NCBI GenBank assembly: GCA_001464035.1
Contig: LNEC01000007.1
Coordinates: 124,001-188,000 of the forward strand
Source: Bradyrhizobiaceae bacterium Ga0074131
GTDB lineage: Bacteria; Pseudomonadota; Alphaproteobacteria; Rhizobiales; Xanthobacteraceae
Length of the DNA: 64,000 nucleotides
Direction of reading: 5' to 3'
In this document: one piece after another, positions 1-7,847 of the stretch
Layout: every line of letters starts with the position of its first letter
Position numbering within the stretch: the first letter of the stretch is position 1
The notes under the pieces: generated by a model
The model's input: only the letters and a program-made list of their open reading frames with translations
Database searches by the model: none
What the model was told of the DNA's origin: nothing
Program-made: the position numbers and the translations under genes

Positions 1-96
1 GAACTGCACCGCTATCCGGGCGCCGTCAGGCCATAGGGGATTCGGCGGGTGGCGGCCATAGCCGCCGAGATCGCGGGGATATTCGGCGTTCGCCAT
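1..96 (-). CDS. puuE: Allantoinase PuuE, N-terminal fragment (cut by window edge)
   Basis: Only the first 32 codons are inside the window; the gene runs off the left edge. Read on the minus strand from ATG at 96, the protein begins MANAEYPRDLGGYGRHPPNP and continues with a WPDGARIAVQF stretch. This matches the start of PuuE-type allantoinases of the polysaccharide deacetylase fold (RDL-GYG-PP-P-WP--ARIAVQF), enzymes that hydrolyse allantoin to allantoate in purine breakdown. The ATG follows the stop codon of the upstream DUF3830 gene directly (TGA then ATG), so the two are almost certainly one operon. The identification rests on a short but characteristic segment. The catalytic domain is not visible. 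Confidence 0.72.
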   Translation of the reverse strand, partial: MANAEYPRDLGGYGRHPPNPLWPDGARIAVQF

Positions 97-510
97 TCAA
101 GCCACCTCGAACCGAACCTTCTGCGCACCGTTCCAGAGCACGGTCTTGCCGAGCTCCGGCAACCGATCGAGCCCGGAGGTCAATGTCATAAAGTGGTTTC
201 CGGCGAGCTGGCCCATCTTGCTGGCGAAGTGCACCCCGCCATAGGCCAGCAGAATCTCGGTTTCGCTGATGCCGCCGGGGTAAAGGATGACCTGGCCCGG
301 CGCGGGATAGCTAGTGTGGTTCTCATAGCCGACGCCGAAATCGAGATCGCCAAGGGGAAGCCAGACCGCCTCGCCGCTCCAGCGGACATGAACCATCTGG
401 CCCTCGAACGGCATCGTGCGGCGGAACGCGGCGCAGGTCTTGGGCGCCAGGTGATCTTCGAAACGAGCCTCGAAAGTGAAGTCGCCGGCGCGGACAATGA
501 GTTGGCTCAT
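97..510 (-). CDS. DUF3830 family protein (cyclophilin-like fold)
   Basis: A 137-residue protein without signal peptide or membrane segment, starting MSQLIVRAG and containing AFRRTMPFEGQMVHVRWSGE, DLDFGVGYENHTSYPAPGQ and LAYGGVHFASKMGQLAGNHF. These are hallmarks of the DUF3830 family, which has a cyclophilin-like fold and no established reaction. ATG at 510 was preferred over the TTG one codon upstream because an AGGG stretch sits at suitable distance. It lies directly upstream of, and abuts, an allantoinase gene, so a role in ureide or hydantoin catabolism is a reasonable inference but is not proven. Confidence 0.8.
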   Translation of the reverse strand: MSQLIVRAGDFTFEARFEDHLAPKTCAAFRRTMPFEGQMVHVRWSGEAVWLPLGDLDFGVGYENHTSYPAPGQVILYPGGISETEILLAYGGVHFASKMGQLAGNHFMTLTSGLDRLPELGKTVLWNGAQKVRFEVA

Positions 511-616
511 CAATGGCTTCCCTGTTCCTCATGCTGAGGATCAGATTGCAGCCACCGGGCGATCAGGCAAGATTATTCTGGTCGCGCGCGGAATAACCGC
601 CCCGCAAACCGCAATG

Positions 617-952
617 CTACTTGACCAACTTCAGCACGGCGCGCTTTCGCGGGCCCCGGGGGGAGTTCGGATCGTTCGACCTTGCCGCAGGCCCTTGCGC
701 GGGCGGCGTCATCGCATCGCACAGCGATTTCAGGTCTGTATCAGGGATTTTGCCGAGGTCGATCCGAAGATCCAGGACAGCCAGCGATACCAGCTTGGCA
801 GTCTCTAGACGGGCTTCCTTGACCAGAGCCGCGCGGCAGTGCTCGAGGGTTGCGAGAATCGAGCGAAGTCGTTCCTCCGAGTTAGCCACCAGCGTGCTTT
901 CCGTTACTGAGCTTGCGAGGTAGAGTGGAAGCGATCCATTCGGTGGTTTCAT
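617..952 (-). CDS. Hypothetical protein, 111 aa
   Basis: A small cytoplasmic protein that I do not recognise. It has an acidic, helix-rich central part (about residues 25-85, with RLRSILATLEHCRAALVKEA) and a proline- and basic-rich tail ending RGPRKRAVLKLVK. A GGAG ribosome binding site lies seven bases before ATG 952, which supports a real gene; an overlapping frame on the other strand has no such site. No motif for DNA binding, catalysis or export was seen. It stands alone between DUF3830 and the LysR gene. Confidence 0.5.
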   Translation of the reverse strand: MKPPNGSLPLYLASSVTESTLVANSEERLRSILATLEHCRAALVKEARLETAKLVSLAVLDLRIDLGKIPDTDLKSLCDAMTPPAQGPAARSNDPNSPRGPRKRAVLKLVK

Positions 953-1248
953 ATACGTCTCCGTACCGTCCGGAAATTCTCGATACAGCCCGGCGGACGT
1001 CGTCCGAGAACAAGAATAGCGATCGGGACGCTGGAGGAGTTGGCGAAGGTCCGGAGCCTTACGACTGACGACAATTCAAGCCCCTTTTCGAGCCCGGCGC
1101 CGTAGCGGCTCGCATCCAAACGCGCCGGGGCATCCCGCGGGTTCAGCCGCAGGGTAAGTATAACCGTCGGAATCCCCAGCCCCTGAACCCGCAGTGGTTG
1201 TAGTTTTCACCATATTCTGCCAAGTTTAGCGGACAGAAGGGAGTCTGT
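953..1248. other. Intergenic region, no gene seen
   Basis: About 300 bases between a minus-strand hypothetical and a plus-strand LysR gene, so it must hold two divergent promoters. No convincing palindromic operator, RNA gene or short coding frame was seen. The last bases carry the AAGGGAG ribosome binding site of the LysR gene. Confidence 0.4.
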
Positions 1249-2307
1249 ATGCCTCTGGTCGTGGAAAGGGGCGTTCCTCAGGAGGAACGCCAAAAGGTCG
1301 CCGTCGGCAGTCTCACCGATTGGGACGCCGCCAGGGTTTTCCTGGAAGTGGTCCGTTGCGGCAGTTTCAGGTCCGCGGCGGAGCGGCTGGACCTGTCCAT
1401 CAACGGCGTACGGCGGCGCATCGACGATTTCGAGCGGCAGATCGGCGCCACCTTGTTCACCCGCGACGTCCACGGCACGAGACTGACCGACGAAGGCTCG
1501 CAGGTGGTGTCGGCGGTGGAACGCATGGAGGCCGCTTCGTTCGACCTGCTGCGGGCCAGCAATTCCGTCACCAATACGCTGTCCGGCGAAGTCCGGGTCG
1601 CGGTGACCGAGGGCTTGGGGACATTCTGGCTGGCCCCTCGCCTCGTCGAGTTCCAGCAATCGTTTCCCAACATCCTGGTCGACCTGCACTGCGCGATGCG
1701 TTCCGCCGACGTATCGCGTCATGAAGCCGACATTGCGATCCACTTGTCGCGGCCGACCGCGCTCGACGTCAAGCTGGTGCGGCTCGGCCGCATGCATCTG
1801 ATGTTTTTCGCCAGCGAGAAGTACATCGAGACCCACGGCGCGCCTAAAACGACGGAAGAGCTGGTCAAGCATCGGCTGGTGATGCAGATCGCCGATGAGA
1901 TCGCCGCCAAGGAAACGTTCGACAGCTGGTTTCCCGGCTATTCCCAGCGAGATCTGCTTGTCATGAAAAACAACGTCAGCAGCGCCCATTACTGGGCCAT
2001 CGCCAACGGCGCCGGCATCGGCGTGCTTCCGACCTATGGCTGGGCGCTCGGCGGCAAGATCGTGCCGCTGGAGATTCCGTTGCGCCAGCCTTTCGATATC
2101 TGGCTTTCCTATCACCCCGGTAGCGGCCGCATCCCCCGGGTGCGGCGCATGATCGACTGGCTGGTGGAGGCGTTTAATCCGGTAAAATTCCCGTGGTTCA
2201 AGGACGAATTCGTCCATCCCAGCGAATTTGAAGCGGTATATATGGGTGAACCCCTGACCCATTTATTCGGGGGTTTTTCGACCGAAGGACGGCAAAAGGC
2301 AGAATGA
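1249..2307 (+). CDS. LysR-family transcriptional regulator
   Basis: 352 residues, longer than the usual 300. After a short leader, residues ~23-82 form the winged helix-turn-helix (DWDAARVFLEVVRCGSFRSA, then AAERLDLSINGVRRRIDDFE), followed by a LysR effector-binding domain from about residue 105. ATG 1249 is preceded by AAGGGAG at good spacing. The extra C-terminal ~40 residues (after the RMIDWLVEAF segment) have no known counterpart in the family, and their coding DNA contains a terminator-like hairpin. The stop overlaps the start of the following XRE gene by four bases (ATGA), so the two regulators are translated together. Effector and targets are unknown. Confidence 0.9.
   Translation: MPLVVERGVPQEERQKVAVGSLTDWDAARVFLEVVRCGSFRSAAERLDLSINGVRRRIDDFERQIGATLFTRDVHGTRLTDEGSQVVSAVERMEAASFDLLRASNSVTNTLSGEVRVAVTEGLGTFWLAPRLVEFQQSFPNILVDLHCAMRSADVSRHEADIAIHLSRPTALDVKLVRLGRMHLMFFASEKYIETHGAPKTTEELVKHRLVMQIADEIAAKETFDSWFPGYSQRDLLVMKNNVSSAHYWAIANGAGIGVLPTYGWALGGKIVPLEIPLRQPFDIWLSYHPGSGRIPRVRRMIDWLVEAFNPVKFPWFKDEFVHPSEFEAVYMGEPLTHLFGGFSTEGRQKAE
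2249..2278 (+). terminator. Terminator-like hairpin inside LysR 3' end
   Basis: AACCCC (2249-2254) can pair with GGGGTT (within 2269-2275) across a ~14-base loop and is followed by a run of T. It lies inside the coding sequence, about 30 bases before the XRE start. It could attenuate transcription into the XRE gene. Chance occurrence is possible. Confidence 0.3.
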
Positions 2308-2699
2308 TGAAAGCAGCAGCGAAGAAAATGAAGCAGCGCAGTGCCGGCAAACCCGACATTGAATTGGGCAAGCGAATCCGGCTGCGGCGCGTCGAACAGA
2401 AGATCTCGCAGGCCGAGCTCGGCGACAAACTCGGCGTCAGCTTCCAGCAGGTGCAGAAGTACGAGAAGGGCGTCAACCGGGTCGGCGCCGCCCGTCTTCA
2501 GTCCATCGCTACCGCGCTCGATGTGCCCGTCACGTTCTTCTATGACGGCGACGGCAAGGCGCGGGAAGTCGAGAGCCTGCTGTTCCTCGACAGCGCATTC
2601 AGCCTCAGATTGTTGCGCGCCTATAGCAAGATCAAGGACCAGACCGTTCAGCGTCAGCTGGTTTCCTTGATGGAGTCGATCGCCGCGAACGAAGACTGA
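2304..2699 (+). CDS. XRE-family helix-turn-helix regulator
   Basis: 131 residues. Residues ~18-76 are a Cro/C1-type helix-turn-helix (LGKRIRLRRVEQKISQAELG, then FQQVQKYEKGVNRVGAARLQ), typical of small alphaproteobacterial XRE regulators. The C-terminal half is helical, with no recognised ligand domain. The start codon overlaps the LysR stop (ATGA; a second ATG follows in frame), implying translational coupling. Convergent with the FAD monooxygenase gene 36 bases downstream. It could be a partner or antagonist of the LysR protein; this is inference from the coupling only. Confidence 0.88.
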   Translation: MMKAAAKKMKQRSAGKPDIELGKRIRLRRVEQKISQAELGDKLGVSFQQVQKYEKGVNRVGAARLQSIATALDVPVTFFYDGDGKAREVESLLFLDSAFSLRLLRAYSKIKDQTVQRQLVSLMESIAANED

Positions 2700-2735
2700 C
2701 CGTTGCGCGCCCCCTTGGGTTCGCGCCTCGAACTT

Positions 2736-4382
2736 TCAGTTCGCAGCCCCGCGGACAAGATCGATCAGCGCAAGCGGATCGGGCGGTAAACGATCGCCGC
2801 GCCAGGCCACATGCTGGTCCGGGCGCGACAGAACGAGCCCGATGCCATAGGGGGCGGCAGTACGCGGCCGCTCGATGTCGAGAATTGCCAGCGGCACCCC
2901 CCGGTGGCGGGCCGCGGCCTTGAGCGCCGCCACATTGGCGGCGGGATCGAACCGCAGCAACGTGAACTCGGGCGCCATGGCGTCGTAGAGCGACGTTCCG
3001 TCGGGAAGCCACAGATGCGGCGTCCGGCAGCCGGGAACAGTCGAGGGGGTGTAGCTGTTCATCGTATAGGACGGATGTTCCGACCCGTCATAGGCGATGA
3101 TCGGCGAGCGATCGTAATAGGTGCCGAAGTTGAGACCGGCGCAGGCGTATTGCTGGACATTGATCTCGTAGGCGAGGCGTCCGACTTCCCGGCGCGCCTG
3201 CTCTCCCTGCGCCCCCGCATCCTCGATTTCATCGGGTATCGTGCCGCGGCGGCGAATTTCGGCTTCCGCATGTGACATCGCAAATCGCGACACCTGGCTG
3301 GTGATCGGCCAGCGCTCCGCCTCATAGGCGTCGAGGATGGAAGCGGGCGCCCAGCCGTTGAGATGCGCAGCAAGCAGCCACGACAGGTTCATGGCGTCGG
3401 CCATGCCGGCGTTCATGCCGTAGCCGGCATAGGGAACCCAGATATGGGCGGCGTCGCCGGCGATGAAGACGCAGCGGTTGCGAAATTTGTCGGCGATCAG
3501 CCGGCGTCCGTACCAGTCCTCCTTCGAGATGATGTCGTATTCGAAATCGGCTCCGACCCCCAGGATGGTCCGGATACAGGCGTCGCGATCCACCTGGTCG
3601 AAATCGTCCTCGCCGGGCTTCATGTAATTGTGCACCAGCCAGCGCTCGCGGCCGTCGATGGCATAGACCATGCCTGAGCGCCTCGGATTGATCGCACCCG
3701 TGCCCCAGGCGGATGCGTGGCTCTGGCGATCGATCAGGCCGGGGGCGCTGATATAGGTCGACTGAACGCGCTGCACGACGGCGTCGCCGGAGAGCTCGGC
3801 GCCGATGGCCTTGCGGACCACCGAGCGCGCGCCGTCACAGCCGATCAGGTAGCGGCAGCTCAACCGCCCGACCATTCCGGTGTCGAGATCGCGCAGGCTG
3901 ACGGTAGCCGAACGATCCTCGATGATCACATCTTCAACCGACGTGCGATTGATGATGCGGATGCGCGGTTGCGACGCCGCATGCTCGAACAGGATCGGCT
4001 CGAGAAATATCTGGTTGATGCGATGCGGCGGCTCCGGCGTCGGCCAGTCGCAGTCGGGGCCGCCCTTCGCGGTGAACCGGTCGCGGCGGCAGGGAATCGG
4101 AATCCGCGTCAGCTCCTGCCCGGTGAAGCTCGTGCGATAGGAAATGTCGTGCGGATAATCCGCCGGCAATCCGGCGTTGCGCACCTTTTCCGCAAGACCG
4201 AGCCGCCGAAAGATTTCCATGGTACGGGCGGCGACATGGTTGCATTTCGGTTCCGGCGGTGCGGCCCGGGCGCGGGTTTCCACGACGGTGACATCGATGC
4301 CCCGCCACGCCAGATCGATCGCGAGCGTCAGCCCGACCGGTCCGGCGCCAACGATCAGCACTTCAGACCCGGTTTCAGGCAT
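2736..4382 (-). CDS. FAD-dependent aromatic hydroxylase-type monooxygenase
   Basis: 548 residues of the class A flavoprotein hydroxylase family (PheA/MhpA/TfdB type). The dinucleotide-binding GAGPVG is at residues 12-17, the DG motif GCDGARS at 181-187, and the second FAD motif GDAAH at 309-313, followed by a YGMNAGMADAMNLSW helix. The C-terminal ~120 residues resemble the thioredoxin-like tail of phenol hydroxylases. The family hydroxylates phenolic or polyketide rings with NAD(P)H and O2; the substrate here cannot be read. Downstream of, and in the same direction as, a TctC-type binding protein (45-base gap), which suggests uptake and ring hydroxylation of one aromatic acid. Confidence 0.88.
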   Translation of the reverse strand: MPETGSEVLIVGAGPVGLTLAIDLAWRGIDVTVVETRARAAPPEPKCNHVAARTMEIFRRLGLAEKVRNAGLPADYPHDISYRTSFTGQELTRIPIPCRRDRFTAKGGPDCDWPTPEPPHRINQIFLEPILFEHAASQPRIRIINRTSVEDVIIEDRSATVSLRDLDTGMVGRLSCRYLIGCDGARSVVRKAIGAELSGDAVVQRVQSTYISAPGLIDRQSHASAWGTGAINPRRSGMVYAIDGRERWLVHNYMKPGEDDFDQVDRDACIRTILGVGADFEYDIISKEDWYGRRLIADKFRNRCVFIAGDAAHIWVPYAGYGMNAGMADAMNLSWLLAAHLNGWAPASILDAYEAERWPITSQVSRFAMSHAEAEIRRRGTIPDEIEDAGAQGEQARREVGRLAYEINVQQYACAGLNFGTYYDRSPIIAYDGSEHPSYTMNSYTPSTVPGCRTPHLWLPDGTSLYDAMAPEFTLLRFDPAANVAALKAAARHRGVPLAILDIERPRTAAPYGIGLVLSRPDQHVAWRGDRLPPDPLALIDLVRGAAN

Positions 4383-4427
4383 CGGACGCGCTTCGTGCGG
4401 GAGCGTTCGCGCAAGGCATCGCGACCG

Positions 4428-5405
4428 TCATTCCGGCTCGGCGCCCGAACTCTTGACGATCGCGGCCCAGCGGTCGATCTCGGTCCCGACATAGGCCGCA
4501 AAGCTGTCCGGCGTCGATCCGGGCAGCGGCTCCAGCGCAATCGCCGTCAGCTTGTCGCGCGTGGCGGGCTCGGCCATCAGCTTCCCGATCTGCGCCGCCA
4601 GCTGCTCGACGATCGGCCGCGGCAGCCCGGCCGGCGCCACCACGCCCTGCCAGGCCACCAGTTCGAAGCCGGGAAGGCCAGCTTCGGCCAGCGTCGGGAT
4701 CTCGGGGGCTGCGGCAACCCGCTTCGGCGTGGTCACGCCGAGGCACCTCACCTTGCCCTCGCGGATCTGCTGCATCGCAGGTTGCAGATCCACTACCATG
4801 AAGGGGACGTGTCCTGCGATCACGTCGAGCATCGCCGGCACGCTGCCGCGATACGGCACGTGGCGGATGTCGATGCCGGCCGCGGCCTTCAGCATTTCGG
4901 CGCCGAGGTGCTGCGGGCTGCCATTGCCAGCCGAGCCATAAGCCAGTCCCGGCTTGGACTTGGCGTAAGCAATGAATTCGACCAGGGTCTTCGCCGGAAT
5001 CTGGGGATTGACGATCAGCGCGAAAGGAACGCCGGCCACCAGCGCGATCGGGGTGAAATCCTTGACGGGATCGTAGGGCAGCTTCTTGTAGAGCGACTTG
5101 TTGATGGCGAGCGTGGTCGAGGTCGCCATCAGCAGCGTATGGCCGTCCGGCTCGGACCTGGCCACCTGTTCGGCGCCGAGCGCGGTCGCGGCTCCCGGCT
5201 TGTTCTCGACGACGACGGTCGCGCCGAGACCGACTTTGAACTGGTCGGCGACCAGGCGGCCGAGAAAATCGGTGGTGCCGCCCGCCGGATAGGGCACGAT
5301 CATCTTGATGGTGCGGTTGGGATAGGCCGCCTGGGCAAGGGCTGGCCGCCCCGCCAGCAGGGCTGCGCCGCATCCGGCCATCGCTTCTCGGCGCGTCAAT
5401 GCCAT
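4428..5405 (-). CDS. Tripartite tricarboxylate transporter binding protein (Bug/TctC family)
   Basis: 325 residues. It opens MALTRREAMAGCGAALLAG, a twin-arginine-like signal (RRE) ending in ALAQA, so it is exported. The mature part has the Bug signatures YPNRTIKMIVPYPAGG, the GSAGNGSPQHLGAEM segment and VPYRGSVPAMLDVIAGHVP. Bug proteins bind carboxylates or aromatic acids for TctAB-type permeases. No tctA/tctB genes are in the window, so this is an orphan receptor. The frame stays open upstream, but ATG 5405 was chosen because the extension would be encoded by an intergenic repeat and would bury the signal peptide. It is probably co-transcribed with the hydroxylase downstream. Confidence 0.9.
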   Translation of the reverse strand: MALTRREAMAGCGAALLAGRPALAQAAYPNRTIKMIVPYPAGGTTDFLGRLVADQFKVGLGATVVVENKPGAATALGAEQVARSEPDGHTLLMATSTTLAINKSLYKKLPYDPVKDFTPIALVAGVPFALIVNPQIPAKTLVEFIAYAKSKPGLAYGSAGNGSPQHLGAEMLKAAAGIDIRHVPYRGSVPAMLDVIAGHVPFMVVDLQPAMQQIREGKVRCLGVTTPKRVAAAPEIPTLAEAGLPGFELVAWQGVVAPAGLPRPIVEQLAAQIGKLMAEPATRDKLTAIALEPLPGSTPDSFAAYVGTEIDRWAAIVKSSGAEPE

Positions 5406-5841
5406 GGTTTTCTCCCAGCCATCATTCCTGGTCGCGTGCGGGCGCGGCGTAAGCGCCTGCCGCGGGACCTTTACCAAAAATTTTGAAAACAACCCCATGC
5501 AAAGTAGAATGCCTCGACTCGCAGCACTCGTGCTGCACTGCGTCCGGGCGTGCGAAGAACAATGGTCCGTCGTCGCGCCCGCGACCTGATCCCATCCCGC
5601 TGTAGCTGCTCCCCCTCACCCGACTTATGAAAGAGGGGATGTAAGTCCAATCGGCACAAGCAGATTTTACGGCCTTGCAATAACCTCGACAACAACTTCA
5701 CCCAAGATGAGAACGCGATCCCGCGGGTCGCGGGAATGTGGAGCCGGCCACCTGCCATGTCCGGCCGACGGTCATTGCCGCAGGATCGCAGCAATGCTTC
5801 AGTCCAACCCACGTCGGACCTCATTCACGAAAGCGCGCGCG
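5406..5841. other. Intergenic region between divergent genes, repeat-containing
   Basis: 436 bases between the TctC gene (minus) and the crotonase gene (plus). It contains one copy of a palindromic repeat (5439-5508) and otherwise nothing I can identify. Promoters for both flanking genes should lie here. Confidence 0.5.
5439..5508 (+). repeat. Intergenic repeat, family A copy 1
   Basis: GC-rich palindromic head (GGGCGCGGCG...GCGCC) followed by an A-rich stretch and the motif GAAAACAACCCCATGCAA, ending in AGTAG. The same order of elements recurs at 55760-55836 on the same strand. Confidence 0.75.
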
Positions 5842-6663
5842 ATGCTGGACGTCCCCAAAAAATCAGAAAAGTCCTTTGCCGGCGGCAAAATCCTCAAAGG
5901 GATCGCTGAGGGTGTCGGCGTCATCACCTTCAACAACCCGGAAAAGCGCAACGCCATGTCGCTCGAGATGTGGGAGGGGCTCGGCCATGCCCTGGTCGAA
6001 CTGCGCGACGATCCGGAGGTGCGCGTCGTGGTCATGGTCGGCGCCGGCGACAAGGCCTTTGTCTCCGGCGCGGATATCAGCCAGTTCGAAAAAACCCGCC
6101 ACAACGCCGAGGCGTCGGAGGAATATTCGAAGAAGAGCGCCGCGCAGCGCGCCCTGCTGGCGGACTACCCGAAACCGACCATCGCCTGCATCCGCGGCTT
6201 TTGCCTCGGCGGCGGCATGCAGGTCGCCATGCTGGCGGACATCCGCATCGCCTCGGACACCAGCCAGTTCGGCATTCCCGCCGCCAAACTCGGCATCGCC
6301 TATGGCTATGACGGATTGAAGCACCTGGTGTCGCTGGTCGGCCCTTCCTGGGCGCGGCTGTTAATGTACACGGGCATGCGGATCGACTCCGCGGAAGCGG
6401 TGCGGATCGGCCTGGTCGATCGCGTGGTGCCCGATGCGGAACTCTGGGACGCGACCACGGAGATCGCCCGCAATATCTCCGGCAACGCGCCGCTCGCCAT
6501 TCAGGCCGCCAAGATCACGATCGCCCAGGTCCTGAAGGACGAAAGCCAGCGCGATATGGCCGCGATCAGGGATATCGGCACCGCCTGCATGGATTCGGAG
6601 GATTTTCGCGAGGGCCGGCAGGCCTTCATGGAAAAGCGAAAGCCGCACTTCAAGGGAAGGTAA
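5842..6663 (+). CDS. Crotonase-fold (enoyl-CoA hydratase/isomerase family) protein
   Basis: 273 residues from ATG 5842. The fold is clear: VGAGDKAFVSGADISQF (oxyanion-hole strand), GFCLGGGMQVAMLADIRIAS and a FGIP..KLGIAYG helix. The two glutamates used by enoyl-CoA hydratases are absent: Q127 is where CELAM has Glu, and A147 where the FG-PE motif has Glu. It is therefore probably not a classical hydratase but another member of the superfamily (decarboxylase, hydrolase, isomerase or ring cleavage). Alternative in-frame starts exist at 5707 and 5794; 5842 fits the family N-terminus best. Convergent with a dehydrogenase gene 44 bases downstream. Confidence 0.85.
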   Translation: MLDVPKKSEKSFAGGKILKGIAEGVGVITFNNPEKRNAMSLEMWEGLGHALVELRDDPEVRVVVMVGAGDKAFVSGADISQFEKTRHNAEASEEYSKKSAAQRALLADYPKPTIACIRGFCLGGGMQVAMLADIRIASDTSQFGIPAAKLGIAYGYDGLKHLVSLVGPSWARLLMYTGMRIDSAEAVRIGLVDRVVPDAELWDATTEIARNISGNAPLAIQAAKITIAQVLKDESQRDMAAIRDIGTACMDSEDFREGRQAFMEKRKPHFKGR

Positions 6664-6707
6664 CGGCGGCTGGCGACGCCCCCTGCTCCTCATGCGCCGA
6701 ACCTTGC

Positions 6708-7787
6708 CTACAGCGCCTCGATCACCGCCTTCGCGATATCCGCGGTGCCGTTGCTGCCGCCGAACTCCATCGGCTTGATCCCGTCCGCATAGACCTTGTC
6801 GACCGCGCGCTCGATGCGCTCGCCTGCCTCCGCGGCGCCTTCGATTCCGTGCTTGTCGGCGAGCCAGTCCAGCATCATGGCGGTGGAGAGGATCATGGCG
6901 GTCGGGTTGGCCTTGCCCTGCCCCATGATGTCGGGCGCGGTGCCGTGGCAGGGCTGGAACACGGCGTGGCGGTCGCCGATGTCGGCCGACGGCGCCATGC
7001 CCATGCCGCCGATCAGGCCGGCGGTCATGTCGGAGAGAATGTCGCCGAACATGTTCTCCATCACCATGACATCGAAGTCCCACGGACGTTTGACCAGCAG
7101 CGCCGAGCAGGCGTCGACATAAAGTCGGTCGGCTTTGACCTCAGGATGACGTTTAGCGGCTTCGTCGAACATCTCGCGAAAGAACGCAAACGCCTTGAAT
7201 ACATTAGCCTTGTCGACGCAGGTCAGTTGACCGGGCTTGCCGCGCGCCTTGCGGCGTTCGGCGAGACGGAAGGAAAATTCGAACAGCCGCTCCGAGGTCT
7301 TGCGCGTAATCACCAGCGTCTCGCGCGCCTCGCTGTCGGTGACGACGCCCTTGCCCATCGAGGCGAACAGGCCCTCGGTGGATTCCCTGATGACGATGAG
7401 GTCGATGCCGCGTGCATCGGCGCCGACGATCGGGCTCGGCACGCCCGGTATGAGCCGCGCCGGCCGCACCCCGGCATAGAGATCGAAGTGAAAGCGCAGC
7501 TCGACCTGCGGCATGATCTCGGTGTTATCGGGGTAGCGCACCGACGGCAGGCCGCAGGCGCCGAGCAGGATGGCGTCGGCCTCGTCGCACAGCCGAACCG
7601 TGCTTTCCGGCATCGACTTGCCGGTCTCGCGATAATTGTTGGCGCCGGCCGGCGCGTCCGTGAAGCGAAATTTCAGCTCGGTCGTCGCCTCGATCTTGCG
7701 CAGCACTTCAAGGGCCGGCGCCATTACCTCGGGGCCGATGCCGTCGCCGCCGAGCACGGCGATGTGGAGAGTGTTGTTGGCAGACAT
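6708..7787 (-). CDS. Isocitrate/isopropylmalate dehydrogenase family (tartrate/3-isopropylmalate dehydrogenase-like)
   Basis: 359 residues, the family's usual length. N-terminal HIAVLGGDGIGPEV, a central CVDKANVFKA, the metal-binding segment NMFGDILSDMTAGLIGGMGM and the nucleotide-binding HGTAPDIMGQGKANP are all present. The family oxidatively decarboxylates 2R,3S-malate-like acids with NAD+ and Mg2+/Mn2+. No leuCD genes are nearby, so leucine synthesis is unlikely to be its job; tartrate or a similar hydroxy-acid is more probable. AGGA lies eight bases before the ATG. Same direction as an alcohol dehydrogenase 59 bases upstream, possibly one operon. Confidence 0.87.
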   Translation of the reverse strand: MSANNTLHIAVLGGDGIGPEVMAPALEVLRKIEATTELKFRFTDAPAGANNYRETGKSMPESTVRLCDEADAILLGACGLPSVRYPDNTEIMPQVELRFHFDLYAGVRPARLIPGVPSPIVGADARGIDLIVIRESTEGLFASMGKGVVTDSEARETLVITRKTSERLFEFSFRLAERRKARGKPGQLTCVDKANVFKAFAFFREMFDEAAKRHPEVKADRLYVDACSALLVKRPWDFDVMVMENMFGDILSDMTAGLIGGMGMAPSADIGDRHAVFQPCHGTAPDIMGQGKANPTAMILSTAMMLDWLADKHGIEGAAEAGERIERAVDKVYADGIKPMEFGGSNGTADIAKAVIEAL

Positions 7788-7827
7788 GGGGAATTCCTAA
7801 CGAGGGAAGGAAGCAATCAACTAACAA

Positions 7828-7847
7828 CGTCATCGCGAGCGCAATCC
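7828..7847. repeat. Truncated repeat, family B half-site
   Basis: CGTCATCGCGAGCGCAATCC resembles one arm of the palindromic repeats at 49168-49258 and 51040-51114 with an internal deletion. It abuts the stop codon of the alcohol dehydrogenase gene. Confidence 0.4.

Noticed and set aside
3717..5486. 589-codon open frame on the plus strand
   Set aside because: Spans the antisense of both the hydroxylase and TctC genes, each of which has clear motifs.
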